A model generated the notes under the pieces. The model did no database searches. It worked only from the letters and a program-made list of their open reading frames with translations, and had not been told where the DNA came from. DNA of 64,000 bases from NIOZ-UU13 sp964444135 (lineage in GTDB: Bacteria; Planctomycetota; Phycisphaerae; Sedimentisphaerales; Anaerobacaceae), in contig CAYUFX010000011.1 of the NCBI GenBank assembly GCA_964444135.1, positions 1 to 64,000 of the forward strand. The letters are read 5' to 3'. Positions 8,463 to 17,408 of this stretch are shown here, piece after piece (position 1 is the stretch's first letter; every line of letters begins with the position of its first letter). A program made the translations under genes and the position numbers.

Positions 8463-9533
8463 GTGCGCTTGAATAATCGAACTAATTTGTATCTTGCGGG
8501 GGGGATACTTGTTTTTGCCGCTTTTGCATGTGTGTTCACCGTTTGTTTTGCAGAGGAGCAGCAGGCTGAAAAAACGAGTGGAAACACCAAGTGTTACGTT
8601 TGCCATCCCGATCTTAAAACTGAGGAGCTCACGACAGACCATCTGGATATGGATGTTACCTGTGATGAATGCCACGGCTTATCGACTGAGCACATGCACG
8701 ATGAGATGCTGATGACGCAGCCCGACCTTCTGTTTGGCCGGGCGGAGGTAAATAAGATGTGCTCAAATCCTTCATGCCACAAGCCGGGCGGAGAACGCAG
8801 TGTTTATGGCCTTGCGGACCACATAGACCCTGTGGCGGTGGAGGCCTTTTTAGAGAAATGGCACGGCCGAATCCGTCCGAACGGCCGGGCGGTTACGCAT
8901 GATTCGGTCTGCACAGACTGCCACGGCACACATAACATCACCAAGCCGATAAACACGTCCGAGGATGAGCAAGCTGTCGAATGGATTACCGCTTTCAATG
9001 GCCGCGACCTTGCTGGCTGGCAGCCTTCCGGCAGCGCTTCCTGGGGCGTTAAGCGAGGCCGAATCATTGCGAGGCCCGGGGCAAACGGCAAAGGCGGTGT
9101 TCTTTGGACCAAGGCCGAGTATGAAGACTACCTGCTGGCGGTAACGTTCCAGGCTGCGTGGCCTATCCACGCCGGTATCCGGCTGCGCGGCACAGGGTCA
9201 GAGCAAGGCCCAGAGCAAAGGGCGCGGATTGAGATATTCGAGAGTCAGAAGCCCTTAGCCTTTACCGGCAGCGTTTATGTGCAGGGAAAGGGACTGGCTC
9301 TGGTGAACCTGAGCGAAGACCTTGTGGACCGTGAAGGCTGGAATACCCTTTCGGTCAAGGTTGAGGGTGATAGAATCCAGGTCTGGCTCAACGGAGAGGA
9401 AATCGGCGTTGTCCGGGTGAGCAGGCCAGGAAAAGGAAAAATCGGGCTGTATATTGAAGGACAGCCTACATCCAAATCCACAGAACTGCAAATCCGCGAA
9501 GTGCAAATCCAAAAGCTGCGTAAAGCAGAGTGA
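8463..9533 (+). CDS. Multihaem c-type cytochrome fused to DUF1080 domain
   Basis: 356 residues from GTG, with AAGGAG upstream. There is a signal peptide or membrane anchor at about residues 8-30. Three CxxCH sites are at 44-48, 67-71 and 150-154; a fourth site C100-SNPS-C105-H106 is CX4CH. Extra HLD/HMH histidines could be axial ligands. From about residue 170 follows a DUF1080 (3-keto-disaccharide hydrolase/LamG-like jelly-roll) domain: FNGRDLAGWQPSG, then EYEDYLLAVTFQ and RIQVWLNGEEIG. DUF1080 proteins act on or bind carbohydrate outside the cytoplasm. The fusion suggests a periplasmic protein coupling electron transfer to sugar oxidation chemistry, which is an inference. The neighbouring AKR-like protein may be a partner. 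Confidence 0.8.
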   Translation: MRLNNRTNLYLAGGILVFAAFACVFTVCFAEEQQAEKTSGNTKCYVCHPDLKTEELTTDHLDMDVTCDECHGLSTEHMHDEMLMTQPDLLFGRAEVNKMCSNPSCHKPGGERSVYGLADHIDPVAVEAFLEKWHGRIRPNGRAVTHDSVCTDCHGTHNITKPINTSEDEQAVEWITAFNGRDLAGWQPSGSASWGVKRGRIIARPGANGKGGVLWTKAEYEDYLLAVTFQAAWPIHAGIRLRGTGSEQGPEQRARIEIFESQKPLAFTGSVYVQGKGLALVNLSEDLVDREGWNTLSVKVEGDRIQVWLNGEEIGVVRVSRPGKGKIGLYIEGQPTSKSTELQIREVQIQKLRKAE

Positions 9534-9770
9534 ATAAACACAGAAAATTAAACTGGTGAAATACAGGATACTCGAAAGAGGGAAAAAGTTTATCAGGTTA
9601 TCAGAAAATCAGGGTGCAGGTTATTAGGACAGCAGGGTATCAGGTAGAAGAACAAGAGAAGGAAGACGGGAGGCAGTGACGAGCGACAAAAACAGGCGGG
9701 GCTTGGGCTAATTCAGGGTAAACTCTGTCGAAGGATCCAAAATCTCAGTTGCGGAGTGGCTACAATCTGC

Positions 9771-10184
9771 TCAACCTGGAGGATGGAAAAAAGGCTGATT
9801 CCGAATCTCGTCAAATGCTTCTTCCATCGAAAGGTCGGTGAACACTTCTTGCCACTTGCCTGTGTGTCGCATGTACGCCAAATTGAAACGCCCGTTCGCC
9901 ATGTATGCAAGTCGCGTAAAGCTGTCTTCGAAAAACGGCGATAGTGCATTGGGACCCGGAGAGGCGTACTTGGCGCGGAAGTGTAGGCAATTCTTATGCC
10001 ACTTCGTATAGATATCGACGATGTAGTTGAACCTCGGCTTCTTGGGCGGCGGCTTTATATATCGTGGCTTAAACACGGTCTCGACGATTTCGTCCGCCTT
10101 GGCTGTAATTTCATTCCTTACCGAATCCGGGATGCGTGAAGCAGGTCGTGGGCTGTAAACCCATTGTCGTGGTATTTTTGCCAT
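9771..10184 (-). CDS. Conserved hypothetical protein
   Basis: 137 residues from ATG at 10184 (MAKIPRQWVYSPRP); GGAG lies 9 nt upstream. A frame two codons longer begins with GTG at 10190. The middle reads KPRYIKPPPKKPRFNYIVDIYTKW, then PGPNALSPFFEDSFTRLAYMANGRFNLAYMRHTGKWQEVF, a pattern I associate with a family of bacterial hypothetical proteins of no known function, often found as scattered single copies. There are no membrane segments, signal peptide or known catalytic motifs. The 237-bp stretch downstream (9534-9770) holds no gene. Confidence 0.6.
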   Translation of the reverse strand: MAKIPRQWVYSPRPASRIPDSVRNEITAKADEIVETVFKPRYIKPPPKKPRFNYIVDIYTKWHKNCLHFRAKYASPGPNALSPFFEDSFTRLAYMANGRFNLAYMRHTGKWQEVFTDLSMEEAFDEIRNQPFFHPPG

Positions 10185-10262
10185 ATTCACATTCTCCAGT
10201 CATTATGTTTAGTCACCGTTTTCTGTCCACTGTCCCCAGCCATTAATAGATGGCTATACTTA

Positions 10263-10916
10263 TTATTCTTTGATCCTCCTGAAAATATATCGAGACAAGA
10301 TAAATGCTAAGAAGACAGATACAATAAGCACAGGAAATAAACCTATAACAAGATGATCTTCATCGAATAAAATTTGCTGTACCTTTATAAGTCCTATTCC
10401 TCCTAAAGCCGTTCCAAAAAATACAACAATAATGAAAATGATCAACGAAGTACAAATCGCTATTAAAAATCGCAAGTTTTTTGTTGCTCTTATCATACTT
10501 TCTGATCTTTTAAATAACAAGATTCGCTGTTTCATTCGCAACCATCCGCCCAAAATAAATGACGTAACTAATAATATCAATCCAAGTATTTGATACCAAA
10601 TTGGCACAGTACTTACAGTACTTTTAGATGTGCACGTAAAGTATAGAGAGATTAATGAAGAAAAAATAGCAAGTACAATTGTGTGTATAATTTCATTCCT
10701 TTGTGCTATAAAAGCTGTTACAAATCCTCCGATTATTCCATAAATAGATGATATTAATAGAATAATCAATAGCCATCCAACTGAAAGTTGCACGTCAGGT
10801 TGGAAAGTCTCCACGTTAAAGATAGCAATTGCTATCATCGTTATTATAAAACCGAAAAAAGCAACAAACCAACCTGACGGGATAGAGATGATGCTTCTTA
10901 TAAGTTTTTTATTCAT
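10263..10916 (-). CDS. Integral membrane protein, six predicted TM helices, unknown function
   Basis: 217 residues, very hydrophobic and AT-rich. Hydrophobic segments lie near residues 15-35, 45-70, 75-95, 105-125, 150-175 and 190-212. The C-terminus is basic (RYIFRRIKE). I recognise no family. Base composition is clearly lower in GC than the flanking genes, which can reflect hydrophobic codons or recent acquisition. It lies just downstream of, and on the same strand as, a lipoprotein gene, with a 66-bp gap. Confidence 0.6.
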   Translation of the reverse strand: MNKKLIRSIISIPSGWFVAFFGFIITMIAIAIFNVETFQPDVQLSVGWLLIILLISSIYGIIGGFVTAFIAQRNEIIHTIVLAIFSSLISLYFTCTSKSTVSTVPIWYQILGLILLVTSFILGGWLRMKQRILLFKRSESMIRATKNLRFLIAICTSLIIFIIVVFFGTALGGIGLIKVQQILFDEDHLVIGLFPVLIVSVFLAFILSRYIFRRIKE

Positions 10917-10982
10917 AAATATTTTTTCGAATAACGAAAAGCTCAGCGGCCCACATCATTGTAGGTCCGCTGGAGCGACCTG

Positions 10983-11465
10983 TTAGGGTATACCCGCGCT
11001 CCGTTCGACAATCTCCTTAACTTCATCTACGGTTTTGTTATCACGATAACCAGAGACCTTCTGTATGCCAAACTTTTTAGGAGGTTTATCAACGGCTTCA
11101 AGGCCAACCATATCAAAACCATCAAGATTGAGATTCTGTGCGGCGAGGACGTATATATCACTGAACTCTTTTTCCCTGATGACTTCGTCGTTTGGATCCT
11201 TCGAGAGAAATCTGATTGTAAGCATACGTTTTTGTTCGTCTGTAAAGAACAATTCACCAACGCTCAGTATCCTATATTCCGTGCCGTTTGGAGTCATCCA
11301 AATAGCAATTGGAGGCTTGACATTGGAGGTCATCTGGGACTGCTGTTCAGTATTGGCAGTATCGCTTTCGGTGGAATTAGCTGAAGGTTTGTCGTCGCAA
11401 CTGGTCACAATTGCTTGTAATAGGATAACGGTTACGATAAGTGTTAAAAGGGTAATTCTATTCAT
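10983..11465 (-). CDS. Putative lipoprotein
   Basis: 160 residues. The N-terminus MNRITLLTLIVTVILLQAIVTSCDD is a hydrophobic signal ending at a lipobox-like VTSC, so Cys would be lipidated. A low-complexity Ser/Thr/Gln linker (about 28-50) leads to a small domain with PPIAIWMTPNGTEYRILSVGE, and ends in KKFGIQKVSGYRDNKTVDEV. No family is recognised. It is probably exported to the periplasmic face of a membrane. The upstream gap holds repeats. Confidence 0.6.
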   Translation of the reverse strand: MNRITLLTLIVTVILLQAIVTSCDDKPSANSTESDTANTEQQSQMTSNVKPPIAIWMTPNGTEYRILSVGELFFTDEQKRMLTIRFLSKDPNDEVIREKEFSDIYVLAAQNLNLDGFDMVGLEAVDKPPKKFGIQKVSGYRDNKTVDEVKEIVERSAGIP

Positions 11466-11739
11466 AATCTTGTATTCCTAAGGTTGTGCAGTTCAGCGGC
11501 CCTACAGTATGTTGAAAGCACTAAATCCGAAACAAGTTCAAAATGCGAATTTTCAAATGTTCAAAAGCAAATAATGGTGTGCAGTGCACACCCTACGAAT
11601 TCATATACCGCTACGCTTTGTTAGAAGTATAGGTGTATTTTCGGGAAAGGCAAGGGAAAAATCCCGGCAATGCCGGGAAGACCAAAACACGAAATCCTAA
11701 ACTCGAAACAAATTCAAATAACCGAAATCAGAAATTCAA

Positions 11740-11834
11740 AACGAGATTGCTTCGTCGCTGCGCTCTTCGCAATGACAAGGTGAATGTCGAATAACGAATA
11801 AAGAAACTGGATTCCCGCTTGCGCGGGAATGACA
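11740..11834. repeat. Two dispersed palindromes in the 11466-11888 gap
   Basis: The gene-free stretch 11466-11888 contains GAGATTGCTTCGTCGCTGCG...CGCAATGACA (about 11740-11776), a repeat type common in many bacteria, and TGGATTCCCGC...GCGGGAATGACA (11808-11834), a member of the TCATTCC family. No gene is visible in the rest. Confidence 0.65.
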
Positions 11835-11888
11835 ATGATGGCAAGCGATCAGGTTGATTAGAGGAATTTGGTCTTATAAAAAGAATGG

Positions 11889-14168
11889 TTATGGCCAGAG
11901 GTGGTTATCGAGCCAGTTGTCGGCGAGGAGGGCGAAGTCTTTGAAGTCAATGCGGTTGTCGCTGTTCAAATCGGCCGGCAAGAGCAACGGCAGGTCGAAG
12001 ATGCCGGTGCCGTTGGTAGCGACATAGACAATCTCGGCTTGTGAGAGGGTATAGTCATAAATTCGGAAATCGTCGATTAGGCCGTCATAGCCGCCGTACC
12101 ATCCTGAGCCGATTTCAAATGAGGTGATTGCTGATATGATTGAGTTTGCGCCTGTGCGGCTGTCGTAAAGGAGGCCATTGAGGAAAATCTGCATTTTCCC
12201 GGTTCCGGCATCCTTAGTGAATGCCCAATGGTTCCATCGGCCCGACCATTCGGTTTTGTATTTGTGGCTACCACTAAGACGGCTGTCGAAAGACCAGGGC
12301 GAGCCGCAATCCCAATTATATTTGCCCCCGCTGCTTCGCCCTTGTGAAGCAAGACGGCGGGGGTTATACCAGCAGCCGAGGTTGATGGCTATCGTGGGGT
12401 CATAAATATTATAAGCGTAGTTTGAGCAGCAGAGCGTATCGGTGTGATGGATTGAGTCTGTGCCATATTGCCAGAAGGCAATAGTTATTGCGGTTCTGAT
12501 TCTTGCAAATAAAAAGGGAGCGTCGGTTATCTCCACAGAATCCTTGTAGCCATCGAAGCTGATTGCCCGGCCATAGACGCCCTCGATATAAGCTGGGCTG
12601 CCGTGTATTTGGCCGTGGGCGCTGCCGGCGCTGTCGTCGGCGCTGCCGTCAAACTTATACCAGGCGACCGGGGCTTTAGGAGCTGCTGCCGGATAAATCT
12701 TATATCCTTTATCGAGCCAGGTATTTGCCAAATCCTGAAGGTCCTGAAAGTCAACGGCACAGTCGCCATCGAAATCGGCGTCCGGCTTGTTCTCTTGAAG
12801 GCATCTGGATGGATACAGCCTGATATCATCGAAGAATACGGTGCCGATACCAAGACCCGGTGATTCGGGTGGGTGGTTACGAAAACCGATAGAGATGCTT
12901 TCGATGTTACTGAAGTTCAGGTCGAGGTTTTGCAGGTCGATTCTCCAGGGCTGCCAGGTTTCACTGCTGATGTCGTTGACATCGCCATCGTACGGCACGA
13001 CTTTATTGACATCGCCGTCACTTAGAGCGATATACATCTGCGTATTGGTATCGTTATCTACCTGGCCGTAGAAGAACAGCTCCAGAGATGCGATTCCGGC
13101 TGAGGCCCAATCCTGCGGAGAGCTGAATGTGTATGCGGCCTCAGAAAAAAAAACAGGGTCGTAGTAGTAGCGAAATGCCATTGACTGCCGGCATTTGTAA
13201 ACGGGCTTAGGTTTTTTTGACAGGTAGATATATGCCTGGTCGATTTGTGTCCAGGTATGATATATTTTTTTGGAACTATCGTATGACTCGAAATTGTCCA
13301 CTACAAGATAATCGGCTGTCGTGAATTTCCAGATATCGCCCATCCGGGGGCTGTTGACATCTGCATCATTGAGCTCATCGAGACGCCAATAGTAAGTTTT
13401 GCTTAGTTCAAGGGCAGGGGGGGTGAAGCTGTTGGCATCCTGCGGCTGTGGCGGTACGCTGACGGGGGTCGCACTTTCGTCCACGTCAGTAAGGGCGGTA
13501 CCGATATAGACAATGTGTTTTTCTGCTGAACGTCCGGGTGACCATTTCAGGACGGTATTTAGGGGTACATTTTTGACGCCATCAGGGGGGGTTGGATTAC
13601 AGGCGGTATAGCCGCAATCAGCGTTAATCCGCGCACGTACGTTAGCTAAATCAAAGCCTGGCGAGCCTCCTCTAAGGTCTAATCCAACGATACGTATTGT
13701 AGATGGTACAAACGGCAGTGAAATACCGGCAATATCGAAGCCGATTTCGGTTTGTTCGTAGAAGCCGATATCCGGAACCAAAGCGTAGCCAAGCAAATAC
13801 TCCCGGTCGGAACCGTCCGTAATAAAAACGAAGGCTTGTTCGTCAACGGCGTCAAGTTCAATAAGGAATATATCATCTCCCGGGCCATCGACGATTTTGC
13901 CGCGAAACTTCAACTCGACCCAGTGGTCCGTGGGTATTGTGACGCCGGAAAGCTCTGAGGGCGGATGACCAATGAGCAACTCTTCCGGGATTACCGGCAC
14001 GGGCCAGCGGCCGTCTATATCCATACCATACCAACAATCCTCGTCAGGATTATACACATCGAGCAGATAATATGGATATTCGAACGATGTCTCCTGGGGT
14101 AAAGCTACGCCACTAAATGTGAGAACTAAATAGATAACTACCGAAGTTAATAAGCAGTTTTTTTTCAT
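11889..14168 (-). CDS. Secreted LamG/dockerin multidomain protein
   Basis: 759 residues from ATG at 14168, chosen because CCGGAGGG lies just upstream and a signal peptide (MKKNCLLTSVVIYLVLTFSG) starts there; a longer frame begins at 14213. Order: signal; an N-terminal beta domain; an Fn3-like YYWRLDELNDADVNSP module (about 260-300); a carbohydrate-binding-like sandwich (WASAGIASLELFFYG, FFDDIRLYPSR); a dockerin-like half repeat (DADFDGDCAVDFQDLQDL); a LamG domain (VAWYKFDGSADDSAGSAHG); and a second dockerin-like half (ADLNSDNRIDFKDFALLADNW) at the end. The D-x-N/D-x-D-x-x-x-D loops bind Ca2+. It is probably an extracellular carbohydrate- or surface-binding protein. A palindromic repeat is embedded in the LamG part. 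Confidence 0.8.
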   Translation of the reverse strand: MKKNCLLTSVVIYLVLTFSGVALPQETSFEYPYYLLDVYNPDEDCWYGMDIDGRWPVPVIPEELLIGHPPSELSGVTIPTDHWVELKFRGKIVDGPGDDIFLIELDAVDEQAFVFITDGSDREYLLGYALVPDIGFYEQTEIGFDIAGISLPFVPSTIRIVGLDLRGGSPGFDLANVRARINADCGYTACNPTPPDGVKNVPLNTVLKWSPGRSAEKHIVYIGTALTDVDESATPVSVPPQPQDANSFTPPALELSKTYYWRLDELNDADVNSPRMGDIWKFTTADYLVVDNFESYDSSKKIYHTWTQIDQAYIYLSKKPKPVYKCRQSMAFRYYYDPVFFSEAAYTFSSPQDWASAGIASLELFFYGQVDNDTNTQMYIALSDGDVNKVVPYDGDVNDISSETWQPWRIDLQNLDLNFSNIESISIGFRNHPPESPGLGIGTVFFDDIRLYPSRCLQENKPDADFDGDCAVDFQDLQDLANTWLDKGYKIYPAAAPKAPVAWYKFDGSADDSAGSAHGQIHGSPAYIEGVYGRAISFDGYKDSVEITDAPFLFARIRTAITIAFWQYGTDSIHHTDTLCCSNYAYNIYDPTIAINLGCWYNPRRLASQGRSSGGKYNWDCGSPWSFDSRLSGSHKYKTEWSGRWNHWAFTKDAGTGKMQIFLNGLLYDSRTGANSIISAITSFEIGSGWYGGYDGLIDDFRIYDYTLSQAEIVYVATNGTGIFDLPLLLPADLNSDNRIDFKDFALLADNWLDNHLWP
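12324..12363. repeat. Palindromic GC repeat inside the LamG coding region
   Basis: GCCCCCGCTGCTTCGC at 12324-12339 pairs with the following GAAGCAAGACGGCGGGGG, and resembles the intergenic repeat at 8162-8243. It is read in frame as the basic insert PRRLASQGRSSGG in the LamG domain. Confidence 0.55.
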
Positions 14169-14604
14169 TCTTACCCTCCGGTCCAGCCGCAGAGCCAGCC
14201 CAGGAAATACCAAGTTTGTTAATTGGTGAGTAGTTAATTGGTTAATTTGTAATACTTTACTCGCTACTCACTAATTAACCATTCACCATTTGGTGCTTCG
14301 GATTTTAATAAAAAAAACGGATTTTCGCGATTACATTGCGCTGTAGTATTAAAAAGATACTATCATTTTTGTGTCCATAATGCAAGAGGAAATCGCATCT
14401 GGATTACAGTAAGATATGAGAAGACCGCAATCGCAGAGAAAAAACTTGATATGTGAGAAATTATTGGTAAACTTCCGGCGACAGTTCGTCGTGCGTGCCT
14501 TCGTCTCGCTCGAAGCCGAGCGTCTGTGTGCAGTATAGAGCAAATGCAAATACGCAATATAGAATACGAGAGACGAACAGAAACTATCAGAAGGGATACT
14601 TGAA
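14169..14604. other. Gene-free divergent region
   Basis: 436 bp between the LamG gene (minus) and the dehydrogenase gene (plus). It contains TGAGTAG/CTACTCA inverted arms (14226-14232/14262-14268) embedded in repeated GTTAATTGGTTAATT words. Short frames here show no coding character. Confidence 0.5.
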
Positions 14605-16248
14605 ATGGCTAACTATTCAGTAAGTCCTGCAGGTGAAAGGTTTGCTATCCCTGAGGAGGACCAGTACGCAGCCGAGTTTAAACGTATTGAGTCGCTCGTA
14701 GAAGCGGCACGAAACGAGGACAAAGAAATCGTTGTGGTAATGGGCGTTGGCTTTGTAGGTGCGGTTATGGCGGCCATTATTGCTGACAGCGTTGATAAGA
14801 AAAGAGGCGAACCGAGCAAGTTCGTCATCGGCTGTCAGCGGCCCAGCGTCCGCAGCTACTGGAAGATTCCACTGCTTAGTCGAGGCATATCACCTGTTAA
14901 GGCCGAAGACCCAGAAGTCGAGCCGATGATTGCCCGCTGCGTGCTCGAGAAAAAAACGCTCACTGCCACCTACAACAGTGACTGCCTCAAGTTAGCAGAC
15001 TGTGTGGTTGTTGATGTCCAGTGTGATTATACAAAAAACGACCTCGGCAATATGCGGACGGGCAAAGTGGAAATGAGCGCGCTGGAAGCGACAATAAAAA
15101 CCATCGGTGGGAAAGTGCCGTCGAATTGCCTTACTCTGATTGAAACGACCGTGGCGCCGGGCACAACAGAGCTTGTTGCCTGGCCGATTATGAAAAAGGC
15201 CTTTGCCGAGCGCGGTATAGATACAGAACCACTGCTGGCCCACAGTTTCGAGCGGGTCATGCCCGGCAGACATTACGTTTCGTCGATACGGGATTTCTGG
15301 CGGGTCTGCTCCGGCTGTAATGACAAGGCAAGAAAACGTGTCGAGAAGTTCCTCAAAGAAGTGCTGAACACCGAAGAATTTCCGCTGACAGTTATGGACC
15401 GCCCCATTGAGTCAGAGACTACCAAAATCGTCGAGAATTCTTTTCGTGCAACCATACTGGCATTTCTTGATGAGTGGAGTCTTTTCGCAGAGCGCAACGG
15501 CGTGGACCTGATTAAGGTCATCAAGGCTATCAAGGTCCGTCCCACTCACAGCAATATCATATTTCCAGGTCCGGGCATCGGCGGATACTGCCTGCCAAAG
15601 GACGGCGGACTCGGATACTGGGCATATAAGCATATTCTCGGATTCGATGATGATATATTCAGGATAACAACAGCAGCAATCGACATCAACGACACGCGCG
15701 GTCTTCACGTAGCGACGTTAACACAAGAAGCCCTTGAAAATATGGGTCGGGAAGTAGCCGGCGCGGCCGTGCTTCTATGCGGGGCAAGTTATCGGCAGGA
15801 TGTCGGTGACAGCCGCTACAGCGGCTCAGAGATAGTCGTTCGAAAGCTGACCGAGATGGGAGCCGAGATGAGAGTGCACGACCCGTATCTTGAACACTGG
15901 TACGAGCTGGAAAAACAGGATACTTATCCGGCACCGGGACACTCACGAGCGAGATTTTTCCAGAACCAGGATAAATTAGTCAATATTCGGGTTCAGCAGG
16001 ACCTTGCTGCTGCGCTTAAGGGTGCCTTGGCAGTCATATTGGCGGTGCCGCATGAACCTTATCTGGAACTTGACCCCGAACAAATAGTTAACTGGGCGGG
16101 TGGACCGCTGGCGGTGATTGATTGCTTCGGCATACTGGACGACGAGAAAATCCATCGGTATTTGGAACTCGGCTGTGAAGTAAAAGGTCTGGGCCGGGGA
16201 CATATCGAGAGAATAAAGGAAGAAGTAAGAAGAAAGGAAGTGAGCTAA
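14605..16248 (+). CDS. Nucleotide-sugar dehydrogenase (UDP-glucose/UDP-ManNAc DH family)
   Basis: 547 residues, about 100 more than usual, mostly in the N-terminal extension and insert. The NAD-binding Rossmann motif is VVVMGVGFVGAVMA (about 48-61). Next come ETTVAPGTTE and the HSFERVMPGRHY segment. The catalytic Cys329 is in GPGIGGYCLPKDGG. The C-terminal UDP-binding domain has GASYRQDVGDSRYSGSEIV. The family oxidises a UDP-hexose twice to the uronic acid, feeding capsule, exopolysaccharide or cell-surface glycan. It is followed by a GT4 and further on a GH130 gene on the same strand. GAAGGGA lies 10 nt before the ATG. Confidence 0.88.
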   Translation: MANYSVSPAGERFAIPEEDQYAAEFKRIESLVEAARNEDKEIVVVMGVGFVGAVMAAIIADSVDKKRGEPSKFVIGCQRPSVRSYWKIPLLSRGISPVKAEDPEVEPMIARCVLEKKTLTATYNSDCLKLADCVVVDVQCDYTKNDLGNMRTGKVEMSALEATIKTIGGKVPSNCLTLIETTVAPGTTELVAWPIMKKAFAERGIDTEPLLAHSFERVMPGRHYVSSIRDFWRVCSGCNDKARKRVEKFLKEVLNTEEFPLTVMDRPIESETTKIVENSFRATILAFLDEWSLFAERNGVDLIKVIKAIKVRPTHSNIIFPGPGIGGYCLPKDGGLGYWAYKHILGFDDDIFRITTAAIDINDTRGLHVATLTQEALENMGREVAGAAVLLCGASYRQDVGDSRYSGSEIVVRKLTEMGAEMRVHDPYLEHWYELEKQDTYPAPGHSRARFFQNQDKLVNIRVQQDLAAALKGALAVILAVPHEPYLELDPEQIVNWAGGPLAVIDCFGILDDEKIHRYLELGCEVKGLGRGHIERIKEEVRRKEVS

Positions 16249-16253
16249 AGTTT

Positions 16254-16346
16254 GAAGTGCCTAAAGTGCCTAAAATTATGGATTATCTTTTCACTTTAGG
16301 CACTTTAGTTCACTTTAGGTACTTTAGTTCACTTTAGGCACTTTTC
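16254..16346 (+). repeat. 19-bp tandem repeat with inverted arm upstream of the GT4 gene
   Basis: CACTTTAGGCACTTTAGTT recurs at 16292-16310 and 16311-16329 (one change), with a third partial unit at 16330-16346. The arm at 16254-16274 is its reverse complement, so the leader can fold on itself. The repeat reaches to within 4 nt of the start codon at 16350, where no Shine-Dalgarno sequence is seen. Confidence 0.75.
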
Positions 16347-16349
16347 AAT

Positions 16350-17387
16350 ATGGATATTAAGAACAAACGAATAGCTGTTTTGGCACCGGTGGCCTGGCGG
16401 ACGCCGCCGAGGGCCTATGGTGCCTGGGAAACCGTTGCCAGCAATATCACAGAAGGATTAGTGGCTCGCGGGTGGAAAAATGTGACTTTGTTTGCTACGA
16501 AAGAGTCTGTAACGAGCGCGAGGCTTGAGGGCTGGGTCGAGAGAGGTTATGAAGAAGATAAAACGCAAATCCCGCTGGTCTCCACGTGTCTGCACATTTC
16601 TAAGGTGATGGAGCGGGCGGATGAGTTTGACTTGATTCATAACAATTTCGATTATCTGCCGTTGACCTACCTTCCATTTATAAAGACACCGATGCTGACG
16701 ACTATACACGGTTTTTCCGACCCGGACATACTGCGGGTTTATCACGACCATAAAGACACATACTATGTTTCCATAAGTGACTCCGACAGGGACCCCGGAT
16801 TGCCATATCTTGCAACAGTTTACAACGGGATTGACCTTTCCAACCTTACCTTTAGAGAAACGCCGGGCGATAAGCTCGTCCATTATGGACGAATACATAA
16901 CGATAAGGGGACACATCTTGCAATTGAGGTTGCAAAAAAATGTGGTATGGATTTGATAATGGCAGGAATAATTCAGGACCAGGACTACTTCGATGAACTC
17001 GTCAAGCCGCACCTCAATCAATCCTCGATTCTATACATAGGCCCCATTAATCCTGTGCAGCGCGATGCACTTCTTAAAGAATCGTATGCGGTTCTTCATT
17101 TGAACCTGATTCCTGAGCGGTTCGGCCTGGTGATGGCAGAATCTATGGCTGCCGGCGTGCCGGTTATCGCGATGGATTTAGGTTCCTGCCGTGAGGTCAT
17201 CGCGGATAAGCAGACCGGCTTTCTGGTTAATGATGTCGATGAAGCGGTAGAAGCCGTCGGCAAAATCGGGCAGATAGACCGCAAAAATTGCCGGCAGCGA
17301 GTGGAAGAGAATTTCACTATCGATAAGATGGTGGAGGGCTACGAAAAAGTCTATGAGGAAATATTCCGCAGAGAAGGAAAAAATTGA
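16350..17387 (+). CDS. Glycosyltransferase family 4 protein
   Basis: 345 residues, GT-B fold. N-terminal part: IAVLAPVAWRTPPRAYGAWETVASNITEGLVARG. C-terminal part: KLVHYGRIHNDKGTHLAIEVAKK and ERFGLVMAESMAAGVPVIAMDLGSCREVI, the GT4 nucleotide-sugar site with E-x7-E. It probably transfers a hexose or uronic acid to a growing surface glycan, with the dehydrogenase upstream as a likely donor supplier (inference from position). No signal peptide or membrane helix. No clear ribosome site is present, because the leader is a tandem repeat. Confidence 0.85.
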   Translation: MDIKNKRIAVLAPVAWRTPPRAYGAWETVASNITEGLVARGWKNVTLFATKESVTSARLEGWVERGYEEDKTQIPLVSTCLHISKVMERADEFDLIHNNFDYLPLTYLPFIKTPMLTTIHGFSDPDILRVYHDHKDTYYVSISDSDRDPGLPYLATVYNGIDLSNLTFRETPGDKLVHYGRIHNDKGTHLAIEVAKKCGMDLIMAGIIQDQDYFDELVKPHLNQSSILYIGPINPVQRDALLKESYAVLHLNLIPERFGLVMAESMAAGVPVIAMDLGSCREVIADKQTGFLVNDVDEAVEAVGKIGQIDRKNCRQRVEENFTIDKMVEGYEKVYEEIFRREGKN

Positions 17388-17408
17388 AACAATTCTCTAT
17401 GCGATACA

